A stretch of 64,000 nt of DNA from CAWFKW01 sp963816535 (GCA_963816535.1 CAWFKW010000003.1:1798001-1862000); one strand, 5' to 3'; shown: positions 8,652 to 17,741, counted from the stretch's first letter. Notes: generated by a model from the sequence alone, not told the origin. Numbers and translations are program-made.

Positions 8652-9257
8652 ATGAAAAGACCAGAGGTTAGTATATATTTTTTCTGTATTTTTAGCGCTA
8701 TTTTTGCATTTAATATGAAAATGAATCCTCAAACAGCTCAAACCACGTCAAATAAGATAGCTTTAACACTTTTGGTTATTGCGACCATTTTCTGGCTGGG
8801 CGCCATAAATATAAGGGCTCTTATTGGCAACCAGCTCCTGGTATATGACCAGTTCCAGTTCAGAACCTCGATACCCCCGGACAGGGAAAACACCATTTTC
8901 CAGCTTATCTCTGATTCGTCCCTGGTGGTTATTATCAGTTATGCAATTGTTTTGACATGCTCAGTTTGTTTTGCGCTGACCAATAAGCTAAAGCTAAGAG
9001 AAAACGGCTGGCTGCTAATGTGTTATATTCTGTTTTTTATGTTCGTGCCTGTCGAGGTTTACACCTACATTATTGATATAAAATTCATGCTTCTTTTCCA
9101 GACTCATCCGCCGAACCATGATGAGCTTTTGAAATTATTCGGGCAAAGGCTCGGCGCCTTAAGCGGGGCGCCTGTGATAGCTCTGCTTTGCTATTATACT
9201 ATAATACCAATTGCAATATTCCGCCCACTGATGAAAAAAGAACGAGGCACGGATTGA
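8652..9257 (+). CDS. multi-pass membrane protein of unknown function
   Basis: The 201-residue product is mostly hydrophobic, with about five predicted membrane helices (near residues 5-20, 34-53, 88-110, 122-145 and 170-190). No conserved motif that I can name is visible. A GGAG ribosome-binding site lies five bases before the ATG. It precedes a small acidic protein and an MBL hydrolase on the same strand but with a 77-base gap, so operon membership is uncertain. Confidence 0.7.
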   Translation: MKRPEVSIYFFCIFSAIFAFNMKMNPQTAQTTSNKIALTLLVIATIFWLGAINIRALIGNQLLVYDQFQFRTSIPPDRENTIFQLISDSSLVVIISYAIVLTCSVCFALTNKLKLRENGWLLMCYILFFMFVPVEVYTYIIDIKFMLLFQTHPPNHDELLKLFGQRLGALSGAPVIALLCYYTIIPIAIFRPLMKKERGTD

Positions 9258-9334
9258 TAAGAAAAGGTTTCAACATTTTTTTTAAATTAGTCCGTGACAA
9301 TCTGTGAAATCCGTGTCGGGTGGTTTTTGAATAG

Positions 9335-9673
9335 ATGAAAAAAAAGAAATCAATAGATCCTGAGTTAAAACAAATACTCACCGAGCTGGAAGAGGTCGTG
9401 ATGCGTGTGGGCTATAAAGTGCGTTATGAGAAAGGAAATTTCCGCGGCGGGTACTGTGTGCTTAAAGAATCCAGCTTAATAGTGGTAAACAGCAGGAACG
9501 AAATAGAAAAACGAATTACAATAGTAAGCAGGTGCCTGAAAGAGATCGGCATTGATGATATTTTTGTAAAACCGGGGATCAGAAAAATTATCGAAGCTGA
9601 ATCCGCAAGGCCCGATGAAAAGAGCGCGGATGAAACAGAAGTTGAAACCGGGGGCGAAGAAGCGAAATCATGA
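9335..9673 (+). CDS. small conserved protein of unknown function
   Basis: This 112-residue soluble protein has a lysine-rich start, a mixed alpha/beta core (residues 8-85, including YCVLKESSLIVVNSRNEIEKR) and a highly acidic, probably disordered tail. I do not recognise a characterised family. It overlaps the downstream MBL-fold gene by four bases (ATGA at 9670-9673), which argues for co-translation and a shared process. Confidence 0.72.
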   Translation: MKKKKSIDPELKQILTELEEVVMRVGYKVRYEKGNFRGGYCVLKESSLIVVNSRNEIEKRITIVSRCLKEIGIDDIFVKPGIRKIIEAESARPDEKSADETEVETGGEEAKS

Positions 9674-10461
9674 CGAAAGTTACTGTTTTGGGAAGCGGAA
9701 CGTCGCAGGGGATTCCGATAGTCGGGTGCAAATGCCAAACCTGCGCGTCAAAGAATCCAAAGGATAAAAGGTTAAGAGTATCGGTGTTTGTTGAGACCGA
9801 TCAAGCAGACATGGTTAACCGGAAGAGCCTGAAGCTTCTTATCGATACCTCGCCTGATTTCCGCCAGCAAATGCTTTTGAACAATATTACCGATATAGAC
9901 GCAGCGCTTTATACGCATCATCATGTAGATCATATTATGGGGCTTGATGATATCAGGCAAATTAACCAGCTTCAGAAAAAAGCAGTCGACCTTTACGGAA
10001 ACGAATCGACGATAGAATATATAAGGAAGACTTTCAGCTACATATTCGATGAGAATACTTACAAGGGCGGCGGTATCCCGGATGTTAATACCAAAATTAT
10101 AACCCAGGAAAAATTTGTAATAGGCGGGGTTGAGATTATACCCCTTGAATATTATCACGGCCCGACAATTGTTTTCGGTTACAGGATAGGCGACTTTGCT
10201 TACATGACCGATTGCAGCTTAATACCCGATGAGCAATATCCGAAGCTTAAGAACTTGAAATTGCTGATCATTGACGCGCTGAGACACCGGCCGCATCCGA
10301 CGCACTTTAATTTTGACCAGGCAATGGAAGCGGCTCAGAAAATTGGAGCATCGCAGACATACTTCACTCATATGACGCATGATATACTTCATGATGAAGA
10401 TAGCGCTAAACTTCCTCCGCGGATAGGAATAGCGTATGACGGATTGAAAATAGAAATATGA
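9670..10461 (+). CDS. MBL-fold metal-dependent hydrolase (PhnP-like)
   Basis: The 263-residue protein begins with VTVLGSGTSQGIPIVGCKCQTC, the start typical of the PhnP/lipoate-associated branch of metallo-beta-lactamase-fold hydrolases, including the CxCxxC cluster. The HHHVDH metal-binding motif (in THHHVDHIMGLDD, near residue 78), an aspartate in MTDCSLI, and the terminal histidine in FTHMTHDI complete the two-metal site. Relatives are phosphodiesterases acting on cyclic or oligonucleotide-type substrates. The actual substrate here is unknown. It is translationally coupled to the small gene upstream. Confidence 0.88.
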   Translation: MTKVTVLGSGTSQGIPIVGCKCQTCASKNPKDKRLRVSVFVETDQADMVNRKSLKLLIDTSPDFRQQMLLNNITDIDAALYTHHHVDHIMGLDDIRQINQLQKKAVDLYGNESTIEYIRKTFSYIFDENTYKGGGIPDVNTKIITQEKFVIGGVEIIPLEYYHGPTIVFGYRIGDFAYMTDCSLIPDEQYPKLKNLKLLIIDALRHRPHPTHFNFDQAMEAAQKIGASQTYFTHMTHDILHDEDSAKLPPRIGIAYDGLKIEI

Positions 10462-10479
10462 TAAGGGGAATCATAGTAT

Positions 10480-11172
10480 ATGGATAATAATAACCTCGTA
10501 AGTATCTGGAAGCAGATAAGACTTATCTTAAAATCGCACCCGTGGCATGGCGTTCCCATCGGCGACGATGCTCCGGATATTGTCACTACTTACATTGAGA
10601 TAGTGCCAACCGATACCGTCAAGTACGAAATAGAGAAGAACAGCGGATACCTGAAAGTGGACAGGCCGCAGAAATATTCCAATGTTTGCCCTACCCCGTA
10701 TGGATTTGTGCCGCAGACCCTGTGCTCAGCGAGAGTGGCTGAGCTTTGCATGAAGAGAACCGGAAAACAAAACATCAAAGGCGACGGCGACCCGCTGGAT
10801 ATATGCGTATTAACGGAAAAGGAAATTTCGCACAGCGATATACTGCTTCCGGCTATTCCGATCGGCGGCTTAAGCCTTATTGACGGAGCCGAAGCTGACG
10901 ATAAAATAATAGCGGTGATGAAAGGAGACGGTATATTCGGCGAGTGGCGCGATATAAGCGACTGCCCTTCTACGTTAATAGAGAGGCTGAAGCATTATTT
11001 CCTGACCTATAAAGATTCGCCCGGAACTGAAAAACGAAATTGTGAAATTACCGATGTGTACGGAAAAGAAGAGGCGCATAATATTATTTCAGCCAGCAAC
11101 TGCGATTACCTGGAAAAATACCCCGACCTTGATAATTTACTCAGAAGCACAAATGAAAGAAACACTTTTTAA
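10480..11172 (+). CDS. inorganic pyrophosphatase (family I type)
   Basis: The 230-residue protein carries the family I pyrophosphatase signature GDGDPLDICVLTE (about residues 103-115), which supplies the metal-binding aspartates. The upstream KVDRPQKYSNVCPTPYGFVPQT segment matches the substrate-binding region. The enzyme hydrolyses diphosphate released by biosynthetic reactions and acts in the cytosol. It is longer than the about 175-residue bacterial core enzyme because of an N-terminal extension and extra C-terminal helix. It starts 18 bases after the MBL hydrolase and is probably in the same operon. Confidence 0.9.
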   Translation: MDNNNLVSIWKQIRLILKSHPWHGVPIGDDAPDIVTTYIEIVPTDTVKYEIEKNSGYLKVDRPQKYSNVCPTPYGFVPQTLCSARVAELCMKRTGKQNIKGDGDPLDICVLTEKEISHSDILLPAIPIGGLSLIDGAEADDKIIAVMKGDGIFGEWRDISDCPSTLIERLKHYFLTYKDSPGTEKRNCEITDVYGKEEAHNIISASNCDYLEKYPDLDNLLRSTNERNTF

Positions 11173-11210
11173 GGAATTATGGATCCGTATTTAATAAATG
11201 GCGCAGAATA

Positions 11211-11438
11211 TTATGGCTGCCCTAGCTGCATAACCACCTCGGTTCCATGCTCGGTATTCATTGGTTCAAGCAGAACAATGCTTCCTTCCCGCTTCAATTC
11301 TTCCAGCAGCCTGTAAATATTCTTGTCGTTTGGTTCTTTAACGGCCGCGCCTATCTCTCTTAGCGTGATAGGAGTCAGGTCAACGTAATTATCTATCAGA
11401 TATTGGAGCAGGTAAATCTTGGTTGAATGTTTAGGCAT
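11211..11438 (-). CDS. small winged-helix-like protein
   Basis: The 75-residue product reads as one small helix-turn-helix or winged-helix domain: YLLQYLIDNYVDLTPITLREIGAAVKEP is a plausible helix-turn-helix, and the following LLEELKREGSIVLLE resembles recognition helix plus wing. It could be a DNA-binding regulator, but no named family is recognised. It converges with the pyrophosphatase gene and lies downstream of a terminator on its own strand. Confidence 0.6.
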   Translation of the reverse strand: MPKHSTKIYLLQYLIDNYVDLTPITLREIGAAVKEPNDKNIYRLLEELKREGSIVLLEPMNTEHGTEVVMQLGQP

Positions 11439-11452
11439 ACGCTAATAAAAAT

Positions 11453-11492
11453 TAAAACCCGGCAGGATTTTTATCCCAGCCAGGTTTATAGT
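11453..11492 (-). terminator. rho-independent terminator for the 12449-11547 gene
   Basis: Read on the minus strand, AAACCTGGC pairs imperfectly with GCCGGGTTT across an A/T-rich loop and is followed by T-rich sequence. It lies just beyond the stop of the membrane-anchored protein gene. Confidence 0.55.
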
Positions 11493-11546
11493 TTATATAA
11501 TCTTTTTATAATTGCCGTTTCGCTGTTTATTGCGTGACCGCGGTTC

Positions 11547-12449
11547 TTACCAGTCTCCGAATATAAAGCTCTGCTGGCCAGTAATTTTGTGTCCGGCTAT
11601 CTTGTCTGTAACCGAGACGGTAAAGCCCAAAGAATATGGTGAGCTCTTATTGTCGGTAAAGTTATCGAACGCGGCTTTTGAGGAGAATGCGTTCATTGTA
11701 ATGTCGTATGTGTAATTCCCCTTCTCCTTTACAGTGCAGGGTCCCGAGAACTTGATATCAAGCTGACCCGGGAAGTCGTCTTCGATAGTCACCCTGTAGC
11801 ACACGCTGCTCTGCAGCTGCGTGACCCTTGTATCTTCGCCCATCGAAGCGATTCTCTGGAACGATATCTTTGGCTTTTGGTTCGGCTTCAGCTCGATCGT
11901 TTTTGTGCTGCTGCCCACTTTTATTACAACAGAGCTTTCCCCGCCCGTAGTAAACTGTTTTGTGCTCTTCGGGGGAATTGTGGTAATTCCCACAAGTTCC
12001 ATAGGCACGTCATAGGGGTTGTTAAGCGAGTTGACGGTGTATTGAGTTAGTGAAATATTGCCAATCCTGATATCCTGTATCTGGGTCGGTTCGTCTTTGG
12101 GTTTAGGTTCGTCCTTCGGTTTCTCAATAGTGCTTGTATTTAAGTTAACAGGAGTCGTTTGTACAAGCGGCGGCTGCTGGTTCACAACAAGCTGTTTTAT
12201 TTTTTCGTCCATGTGCTCCAGGTCGCTTTTCTTGATTATGACATATAAGCTGGTATCCACAATTATCGACTTCTTGATTATCTCCATAAGTTTATCCAGC
12301 GAGTCAGGTGAAATGAAGACCTTTGGCTTGCCGTCATCTTCCACAACCTGTGTTAGGTCAAGATTTGCTCCTTTAATTGCAACCACGCACACTACAAAAA
12401 TATAGAGGGCCTGGTATATGATAAATTTTACGTCCCTGTTTTTTCTCAT
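11547..12449 (-). CDS. membrane-anchored protein of unknown function
   Basis: The 300-residue protein has a short cytosolic start, a single membrane helix (about residues 8-25), a helical segment, a Lys/Pro/Glu-rich linker near residue 115, and a beta-rich C-terminal half. The single-anchor architecture with extended beta domains is vaguely reminiscent of the T9SS motor protein GldM/PorM. I see no sequence match firm enough to claim it. A TAnnTTTG-type promoter lies upstream at 12488-12495. Confidence 0.6.
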   Translation of the reverse strand: MRKNRDVKFIIYQALYIFVVCVVAIKGANLDLTQVVEDDGKPKVFISPDSLDKLMEIIKKSIIVDTSLYVIIKKSDLEHMDEKIKQLVVNQQPPLVQTTPVNLNTSTIEKPKDEPKPKDEPTQIQDIRIGNISLTQYTVNSLNNPYDVPMELVGITTIPPKSTKQFTTGGESSVVIKVGSSTKTIELKPNQKPKISFQRIASMGEDTRVTQLQSSVCYRVTIEDDFPGQLDIKFSGPCTVKEKGNYTYDITMNAFSSKAAFDNFTDNKSSPYSLGFTVSVTDKIAGHKITGQQSFIFGDW

Positions 12450-12487
12450 AACTTATTACTCCTGTTAAAATAAAGTTGCTTCTGTAC

Positions 12488-12495
12488 CAAAAATA
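12488..12495 (-). promoter_or_regulatory. TAnnTTTG -7 promoter element
   Basis: On the minus strand this reads TATTTTTG, matching the Bacteroidetes-type -7 consensus, about 39 bases before the ATG at 12449. Confidence 0.5.
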
Positions 12496-12499
12496 CTAT

Positions 12500-12898
12500 T
12501 AAAATGGCTATATGTATATAAACAGAAGTACTCAATTATATAAGTAAGAGTACTTAGATTTCGGATTTCGACTGCCTGCCGAAGCCTCGGCGCAGATGGG
12601 GATTGATGATTGCGGATTACAAACATGAAATTGCCGCTAAGACACGAAGACACAAAGAAAAACCGGGGCGGCTAATAACGTTTAACGCATCGTGTGCCTA
12701 AGAAGAAGCACTCAATAGCCTAAGTATAGCGTATTCATTTTTTTAGGTAAGGATATTTAGTTGGTTGCGTTGTTCACCTCCCCTTACCCCCTCCTGTCAG
12801 GTTAACGAATCTTCGAGTCGAAGACTCGTAGAGAGGGGACGAAATTCAATGCGTTCGTCTCCCCCTATCAGGAGGAGATTCAGAGGGGGTTTTAACAT
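12500..12898. repeat. gene-free gap with palindromic repeats
   Basis: No gene is supported. A C-rich arm (CCCCCTCCTGTCAGG, about 12787-12801) and a G-rich arm (ATCAGGAGGAGATTCAGAGGGGG, about 12867-12889) frame the region. Inside is a near-perfect palindrome CGAATCTTCGA/TCGAAGACTCG (12806-12816 and 12818-12828). The C-rich/G-rich arms belong to the same general class as palindromes at 25.0-25.6, 32.97, 41.88, 52.26 and 53.66 kb. Confidence 0.55.
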
Positions 12899-13540
12899 TT
12901 ACAGATGATGTTTATTTTCTATCGCAAAAAGCAGCAGGGCATGCTGGCCCGAGAGTCCAAGCTTTTTGCAGATGTTGTTCCGGTGATTTTCAATTGTCCT
13001 CACGCTCTTAAAAAGTTTTTCGGCTATCTGGTGGCTTGTTAGGTTTTCGCCGACCAGCTTTAGTACCTGCATTTCTGTATGAGTAAGGCTCTCAGTCCAT
13101 TTCGGCTTTGGATCTTTATCGACAAGGTAGGTTGATATTTGCGGGCTAATAAAGTAGTTGCCCTCGTTTACAGTTTTCAGGCATTCTATCAGGTCGTCAG
13201 AAATTTTATCCTTAAGCAGGAACGCTTTAACATTAAGCTCCATAGCTCCTGAAAAGTATTCCTTTTCCTTGTGCATAGTTAAAATGGCAGTTTTGACAGG
13301 CAAGTTATCGGCAAATACGGCGCGCGCCACCTCAAGGCCGTTGAGTCCGGGCATATCCAGGTCCAGAAGGGCTATATCCGGCTTCAGCGCTCTTATTTTT
13401 TCCAGCGCTTCAGTTCCGTCGGCCGCTTCAGCGGCAAGCTCAAAGGAATCGTCGCCATTCAGAATACTTATCACACCTTTGCGGAATATGTGATGATCGT
13501 CTGCAATTAACACGCGTATTTTAGGTTTAGTTTTTGTCAT
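12899..13540 (-). CDS. LuxR/NarL-family response regulator
   Basis: The 213-residue protein has an N-terminal receiver domain with acidic pocket LIADDHH, phosphoacceptor Asp60 (LLDLDMPG), conserved Thr in AILTMHK and Lys in FLLKDK. A C-terminal LuxR-type helix-turn-helix follows (about residues 147-208, LTHTEMQVLKLVGENLTSHQIAEKL). It should bind DNA once phosphorylated by the histidine kinase encoded directly upstream, with which it overlaps by four bases. Its targets are unknown. Confidence 0.93.
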   Translation of the reverse strand: MTKTKPKIRVLIADDHHIFRKGVISILNGDDSFELAAEAADGTEALEKIRALKPDIALLDLDMPGLNGLEVARAVFADNLPVKTAILTMHKEKEYFSGAMELNVKAFLLKDKISDDLIECLKTVNEGNYFISPQISTYLVDKDPKPKWTESLTHTEMQVLKLVGENLTSHQIAEKLFKSVRTIENHRNNICKKLGLSGQHALLLFAIENKHHL

Positions 13541-14448
13541 CCGGCCTTTTTCACTTTCAGAGGGACAGTAATATGCAGCATGGTCCCTTTTCCGGGCTCA
13601 GAGCTGAATTTATAATTCCCGTTCACCAGCCTGATCCTTTCGTCGAGGTTCAGAAGCCCGAACCCGAGCTGCCTGGCGCCGGCTGATTTGAGCTTTTCAA
13701 TATCGAATCCTGCGCCGTCATCTTCAATGTCAACGATAACAAACATAACGGACTTTGTAATATTAATTGTAACCGAGCTTGCTTTGGAGTGTTTCATGAT
13801 ATTGTTAAGCGCTTCCTGGATGATCCTGTAGAAATATATTTCAGTTTCTTTCGGGAAGATATTATCAATATTATCAATTGACAGCGAAAAAAGTATTGGA
13901 GTTGTGGCCGCCAGTTTAGTCACCATAGATTGAAGCGCTATGGTCAACCCAAGCCGTTCAATCTGCTGCGGATAAAGCTTTGAAGAAATCCTTCTCACAT
14001 CTTCAAGAGTTTCCAGAAGCATATCCGAGGCCGCTTTAAGGCTATCATACATAAGGGTCCCTTCAAGGACCGATTTCATATTTTGCTGCAGGTAAATATT
14101 GATCGCGCTCAGGTTTTGACCTACGCTGTCATGCAATTCTCCCGCAAGCCGTTTCCATTCTGCTTCCTGGGTTTCCATTACTTTTATCTTAAAATCATTG
14201 AACCCGCTCTTTCTTTTCACCGAGGCCTTATAAATAAAATACGAACCAAGTATAAGAATAATTGCAACCAGTCCGCCGATGCGCCACCAAAACCATTCGG
14301 TCTGCCATATTGGAACCTGCGTTTCGCTTATCTGATAATAAGCGTCTATTACCAGAACGGAAAGCATTAACAGGATGACCCATATGTAACCTGAATATCG
14401 TTTCATGTGAGTCAAAAATAACGCTTTGCGCTTATAAATGAACTGCAT
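13537..14448 (-). CDS. sensor histidine kinase (HisKA_3/NarX-UhpB type)
   Basis: The 303-residue kinase has two membrane helices (about residues 20-36 and 55-73) enclosing only a very short external loop. A HisKA_3 dimerisation domain follows with phosphorylated His106 in AGELHDSVGQNL, then a C-terminal HATPase with N box (IIQEALNNIMKHSKAS) and G boxes (DDGAGFD, GFGLLNLDERI). The tiny periplasmic part suggests sensing within the membrane or via a partner. The gene is coupled to the downstream regulator by an ATGA overlap. Met15 is an alternative start. Confidence 0.92.
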   Translation of the reverse strand: MQFIYKRKALFLTHMKRYSGYIWVILLMLSVLVIDAYYQISETQVPIWQTEWFWWRIGGLVAIILILGSYFIYKASVKRKSGFNDFKIKVMETQEAEWKRLAGELHDSVGQNLSAINIYLQQNMKSVLEGTLMYDSLKAASDMLLETLEDVRRISSKLYPQQIERLGLTIALQSMVTKLAATTPILFSLSIDNIDNIFPKETEIYFYRIIQEALNNIMKHSKASSVTINITKSVMFVIVDIEDDGAGFDIEKLKSAGARQLGFGLLNLDERIRLVNGNYKFSSEPGKGTMLHITVPLKVKKAG

Positions 14449-14478
14449 AATTCAATTGTTACGGTGGAGTAAAATAGG

Positions 14479-14486
14479 TATTTTTG
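14479..14486 (+). promoter_or_regulatory. TAnnTTTG -7 promoter element
   Basis: TATTTTTG lies 29 bases before the ATG of the quinone oxidoreductase gene and matches the lineage's -7 consensus. Confidence 0.5.
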
Positions 14487-14515
14487 TGAATTCTTTTTGA
14501 ATTTCAAAATTAGAT

Positions 14516-15550
14516 ATGAAAGCAATCATCTTAAATGAAAACGGCGGACCGGATAAGCTTGTTTACAGAACTGATTTTCCTGTTCCTGAAATAATGCCGA
14601 ACGAAGTCTTAGTGAAGGTTCGGGCGGCTTCGGTTAACCGCGCGGATCTTGTAATAAGGCAGGGTTATCCCGGGCTTAACCTGAAGTTTCCGCATATATT
14701 GGGAGGGGATATTGCCGGGGTTATTGAGAGGACAGGCGATAAGGTCTATGATTTTAAAGAAGGCGACAGGGTTGTTTCATGGTCGCTTGCAGTTGAGGCG
14801 GATGATGAATGGGTAAGAAAAGGCCGGGCTTCTATTTCACCTTCATGGCAGTATTTTGGAATGCACCGCAACGGCTCTTACGCGGAATATGTGAACGTGC
14901 CTGAAACGTCATTAATAAAACTGCCTGAAAATGTGTCGTTCGAAGACGCGGCGTGTTTGCCGGTTGCCGGCCTGACCGCTTACCACGGAGTGAAAACAGT
15001 GGGGGACCTGCAGAAAGACGATGCTTTTTTTATCTGGGGCGGCACAAGCGGAGTCGGGATTATTGCAATCCAGCTTGCGGAAAGCATCGGCGCGAAAATC
15101 TTCGCGACGGCGGGATATGATTATAAGATCGACCATCTGAAAAAGATGGGGGTTGATTATATTTTTAATCATCATACGGATAAAAATATAGATGACCAGG
15201 TATTAAGCCTAACGGGCGGATACGGGATTGATGTAATTCTGGATTATGTGGGGCCCGGAGCGTTTCCAAAGAATTTCAGGATGGTTAAGAAGGGCGGCAA
15301 AATATTATTCTGCGGTATTCTTACAGGCAGGGAAGCGATGGTAAGCTTACACCAGACATACCTGCGGCACATCAGCCTGCTGGGATTATACCTTGGCGAA
15401 AAGCGCGAGCTAGAAGCGCTGGTTAAACTTGTTTCATCGGGCAAAGTGAAGCCGCATGTGGGCGCTAAATTCGAATTAAAAGATGCAGCCGAAGCGCAGA
15501 AAATGATGGCCGAAGGTAAAGCGATAGGGAAGATATTACTCATGCCGTGA
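14516..15550 (+). CDS. zinc-independent quinone oxidoreductase / MDR-family reductase
   Basis: The 344-residue protein belongs to the medium-chain dehydrogenase/reductase superfamily, quinone oxidoreductase branch. It has an N-terminal GroES-like domain (PNEVLVKVRAASVNRADLVIRQGYPG, ILGGDIAGVIE) and a Rossmann domain with an NAD(P)-binding GGTSGVGIIAIQLA motif near residue 180. The catalytic-zinc ligands of alcohol dehydrogenases are absent, as expected for NADPH:quinone reductases. It acts in the cytosol; the natural substrate is not evident. The gene is divergent from the two-component operon and stands alone. Confidence 0.9.
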   Translation: MKAIILNENGGPDKLVYRTDFPVPEIMPNEVLVKVRAASVNRADLVIRQGYPGLNLKFPHILGGDIAGVIERTGDKVYDFKEGDRVVSWSLAVEADDEWVRKGRASISPSWQYFGMHRNGSYAEYVNVPETSLIKLPENVSFEDAACLPVAGLTAYHGVKTVGDLQKDDAFFIWGGTSGVGIIAIQLAESIGAKIFATAGYDYKIDHLKKMGVDYIFNHHTDKNIDDQVLSLTGGYGIDVILDYVGPGAFPKNFRMVKKGGKILFCGILTGREAMVSLHQTYLRHISLLGLYLGEKRELEALVKLVSSGKVKPHVGAKFELKDAAEAQKMMAEGKAIGKILLMP

Positions 15551-15602
15551 AAACGTAAAAAGTTAAAAGTAAAAGGCATATCACTTTTAACTTATGAGTC
15601 TT

Positions 15603-16079
15603 TTAGAACAATTTCTCCATTATCTTTTCAACGGTTTCATCGGGAGTTTGGGTTGAGTTATCTATGTTAACGCCAAATCCCGGTTTGTTTATCTTTGCTT
15701 TATAATGATACTTAATTCTTTCTGTTTCCCATTCTGTAAGCTCCCTTGAACCTCTGTTTGAAAGCGCAACTTCAAGCTTCGGATTGAGAGTGAAGAAATG
15801 AATGTCATGTTTCCCAGTGAGGCTGTTAAACACGGCCCCGTAATCGTTTTTATCCATGGGATAGGTTATTATGACATTTATGTTCTTTGCCGCAAAATTA
15901 TTAATGAGCGAAGCCGTATTCTGAAGATTTATCGGAATTGATTCTTCAAGCGGAATCCAGTCTATTAATGCTCTTAAATTATCAACTTCGATATGCGCGG
16001 TATTGGGAATTTTTTTCTTTAGCAGTTGGGCGATTGTAGTTTTGCCCGAATTTATAGAACCGTTGATAAAAATTATCAT
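15603..16079 (-). CDS. small P-loop NTPase / kinase-like protein
   Basis: The 158-residue protein starts with MIIFINGSINSGKTTIAQLL, a Walker A (P-loop) motif. It has the compact alpha/beta fold and RGSRELTEWETERI lid-like segment seen in small nucleoside or shikimate-type kinases and antibiotic phosphotransferases. The substrate cannot be inferred. It is a single gene whose coding frame ends 52 bases from the oxidoreductase on the other strand. Confidence 0.72.
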   Translation of the reverse strand: MIIFINGSINSGKTTIAQLLKKKIPNTAHIEVDNLRALIDWIPLEESIPINLQNTASLINNFAAKNINVIITYPMDKNDYGAVFNSLTGKHDIHFFTLNPKLEVALSNRGSRELTEWETERIKYHYKAKINKPGFGVNIDNSTQTPDETVEKIMEKLF

Positions 16080-16181
16080 GAAATAATGTTAATTACGTTA
16101 TTTATTAAATATAAAATCGCCGAAATGGCAGCGTGTGGTTATAAAAATGATATTATTAAGTTAAATATTTGTGAGGGATTT

Positions 16182-17183
16182 CTAAATATTAAGTCCTACT
16201 TTGTCCCATACTTCGGCTTTGGTAGCTGAAGCCACAGCCCGCGCTTTTTCAGCTCCTATTTTCAAAACTTGTTTTATGTAATCCGGGTTATTCTTCAGCT
16301 CAGCTCTTTTTTCCCTACAGGGCCCAAAATGATCCAGAATCTTTTCAAGCAGTAACTTCTTCGCATCCCCATACCCGTATCCGCCTGCTTTGTATTTTTC
16401 AGCTAACGCAATCTTCTCTTCGCCTGAAGCAAAGTAAGAATAAAGCTTATAGACGTTATCCTTCGCAGGATCTTTCGGCCGGTCTATCGGAGTGGAATCT
16501 GTAACTATCCCCATCACCTGTTTCTTCAGATCTTTTTCAGCGGCAAATATCTCAATTGTGTTGCCGTAACTCTTGCTCATTTTCTGTCCGTCGGTTCCAA
16601 TTACTACAGCCACTTCTTCCGGAATGTACGCTTCGGGAATTTCAAACACTTTACCGAATATCCTGTTAAACTTACCGGCTATATCTCTGGCAATTTCAAC
16701 ATGCTGTTTCTGGTCTTTACCCACCGGTACAATGTTAGGTTTGTAAATTAGTATATCAACAGCCATTAGAACAGGGTAATCGAATACCCCGGCGTTAATT
16801 TCTTTTTCGCCCCTTGCTTTTGCGTCTTTGTAAGCGTGGGCTAGCTCAAGCATACTCATTGGCGTGACGCAGTTCAGTACCCAGGTCAGTTCGGCATGTT
16901 CATGTATATCGCTTTGCCTGAAGAAAACGGTTTTATCGGGATCTATCCCAAGCGCAAGGTAATCAAGCGCCAGGTCCGTTATCAGTTCCTGCAGAGCTTT
17001 AGAGTCTTTAACCGTAGTAAGCGAATGCAGATCGGCAATGAATATGAAGCTGTCGTACTCATTCTGCATTGACACATGATTTTTCATGGCGCCGAGGTAA
17101 TTGCCGAGATGCGCCTTACCAGTAGGTTTAACGCCCGAAAGAATGCGCTTTTTCCGGGAAGGTGACTGGATGGGCTCAGGCAT
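16182..17183 (-). CDS. trpS: tryptophan-tRNA ligase
   Basis: The 333-residue class I synthetase charges tRNA-Trp. The HIGH-type motif appears as KPTGKAHLGNYLGA (about residues 19-32) and the KMSKS loop as GQKMSKSYGN (about 203-212); the specificity region includes ADLHSLTTV. Length fits bacterial TrpRS. Its ATG overlaps the TAA of the upstream nuoJ-like gene (TAATG), an unusual pairing of a tRNA synthetase with a respiratory subunit. Confidence 0.96.
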   Translation of the reverse strand: MPEPIQSPSRKKRILSGVKPTGKAHLGNYLGAMKNHVSMQNEYDSFIFIADLHSLTTVKDSKALQELITDLALDYLALGIDPDKTVFFRQSDIHEHAELTWVLNCVTPMSMLELAHAYKDAKARGEKEINAGVFDYPVLMAVDILIYKPNIVPVGKDQKQHVEIARDIAGKFNRIFGKVFEIPEAYIPEEVAVVIGTDGQKMSKSYGNTIEIFAAEKDLKKQVMGIVTDSTPIDRPKDPAKDNVYKLYSYFASGEEKIALAEKYKAGGYGYGDAKKLLLEKILDHFGPCREKRAELKNNPDYIKQVLKIGAEKARAVASATKAEVWDKVGLNI

Positions 17184-17701
17184 TATTCAAACCTTTTTTG
17201 AGCAAGAACAATAGCGCCCACAATAGCCGCAATCAGGATAAACGATACAAGCTCGAACGGATAGGAAAATGTAGTATATAACGCGGTCCCGATATTTTCG
17301 ATTGTGCCCTGGGTTTCCGCCGCGGGATTCATGGTTTTCATCTTCCCCATAAAGGCGAAGAACGTTGTAATTCCAAGAGTGGAAAATAACAAAAGACCAA
17401 GCAGTATCGCCGAGATCTTTTTATAAGATACTTTTTCGGCCAGCTTCGATTCGTCCTGAAGATTGAGCAGCATAATTACGAACAGGAACAGCACCATAAT
17501 AGCGCCTGCGTACACAAGGATCTGGATAATGGCTACAAACTGCGCTTTTAGCATCAGGTAAATTACGGAAATGCAGAAGAAATTAGAGATAAGGTACAAT
17601 GCGCTTGTAATAGGGCTGCGCCGAGTTATCATCATTATAGCGGAGGCTACGCCTATTGCCGAAAAAACCAGTATTACAATATTTTCAAATGTGAACTGCA
17701 A
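17183..17701 (-). CDS. nuoJ: NADH-quinone oxidoreductase subunit J
   Basis: The 172-residue protein is almost entirely membrane-embedded (five predicted helices). It contains NuoJ hallmarks: the broken helix segment FVAIIQILVYAGAIMVLFLFVIMLL and a final helix LVSFILIAAIVGAIVLA. NuoJ is a proton-pathway subunit of respiratory complex I in the inner membrane. Normally it sits between nuoI and nuoK. Here the next gene is trpS, overlapping by TAATG, and the upstream neighbour is a tRNA, so this copy has been separated from any nuo operon. Whether it is the only nuoJ in the genome cannot be told from the window. Confidence 0.88.
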   Translation of the reverse strand: MQFTFENIVILVFSAIGVASAIMMITRRSPITSALYLISNFFCISVIYLMLKAQFVAIIQILVYAGAIMVLFLFVIMLLNLQDESKLAEKVSYKKISAILLGLLLFSTLGITTFFAFMGKMKTMNPAAETQGTIENIGTALYTTFSYPFELVSFILIAAIVGAIVLAQKRFE

Positions 17702-17741
17702 AACAGTTAGTTGTTAATAGTTAATGAATCTTAAATTAATA

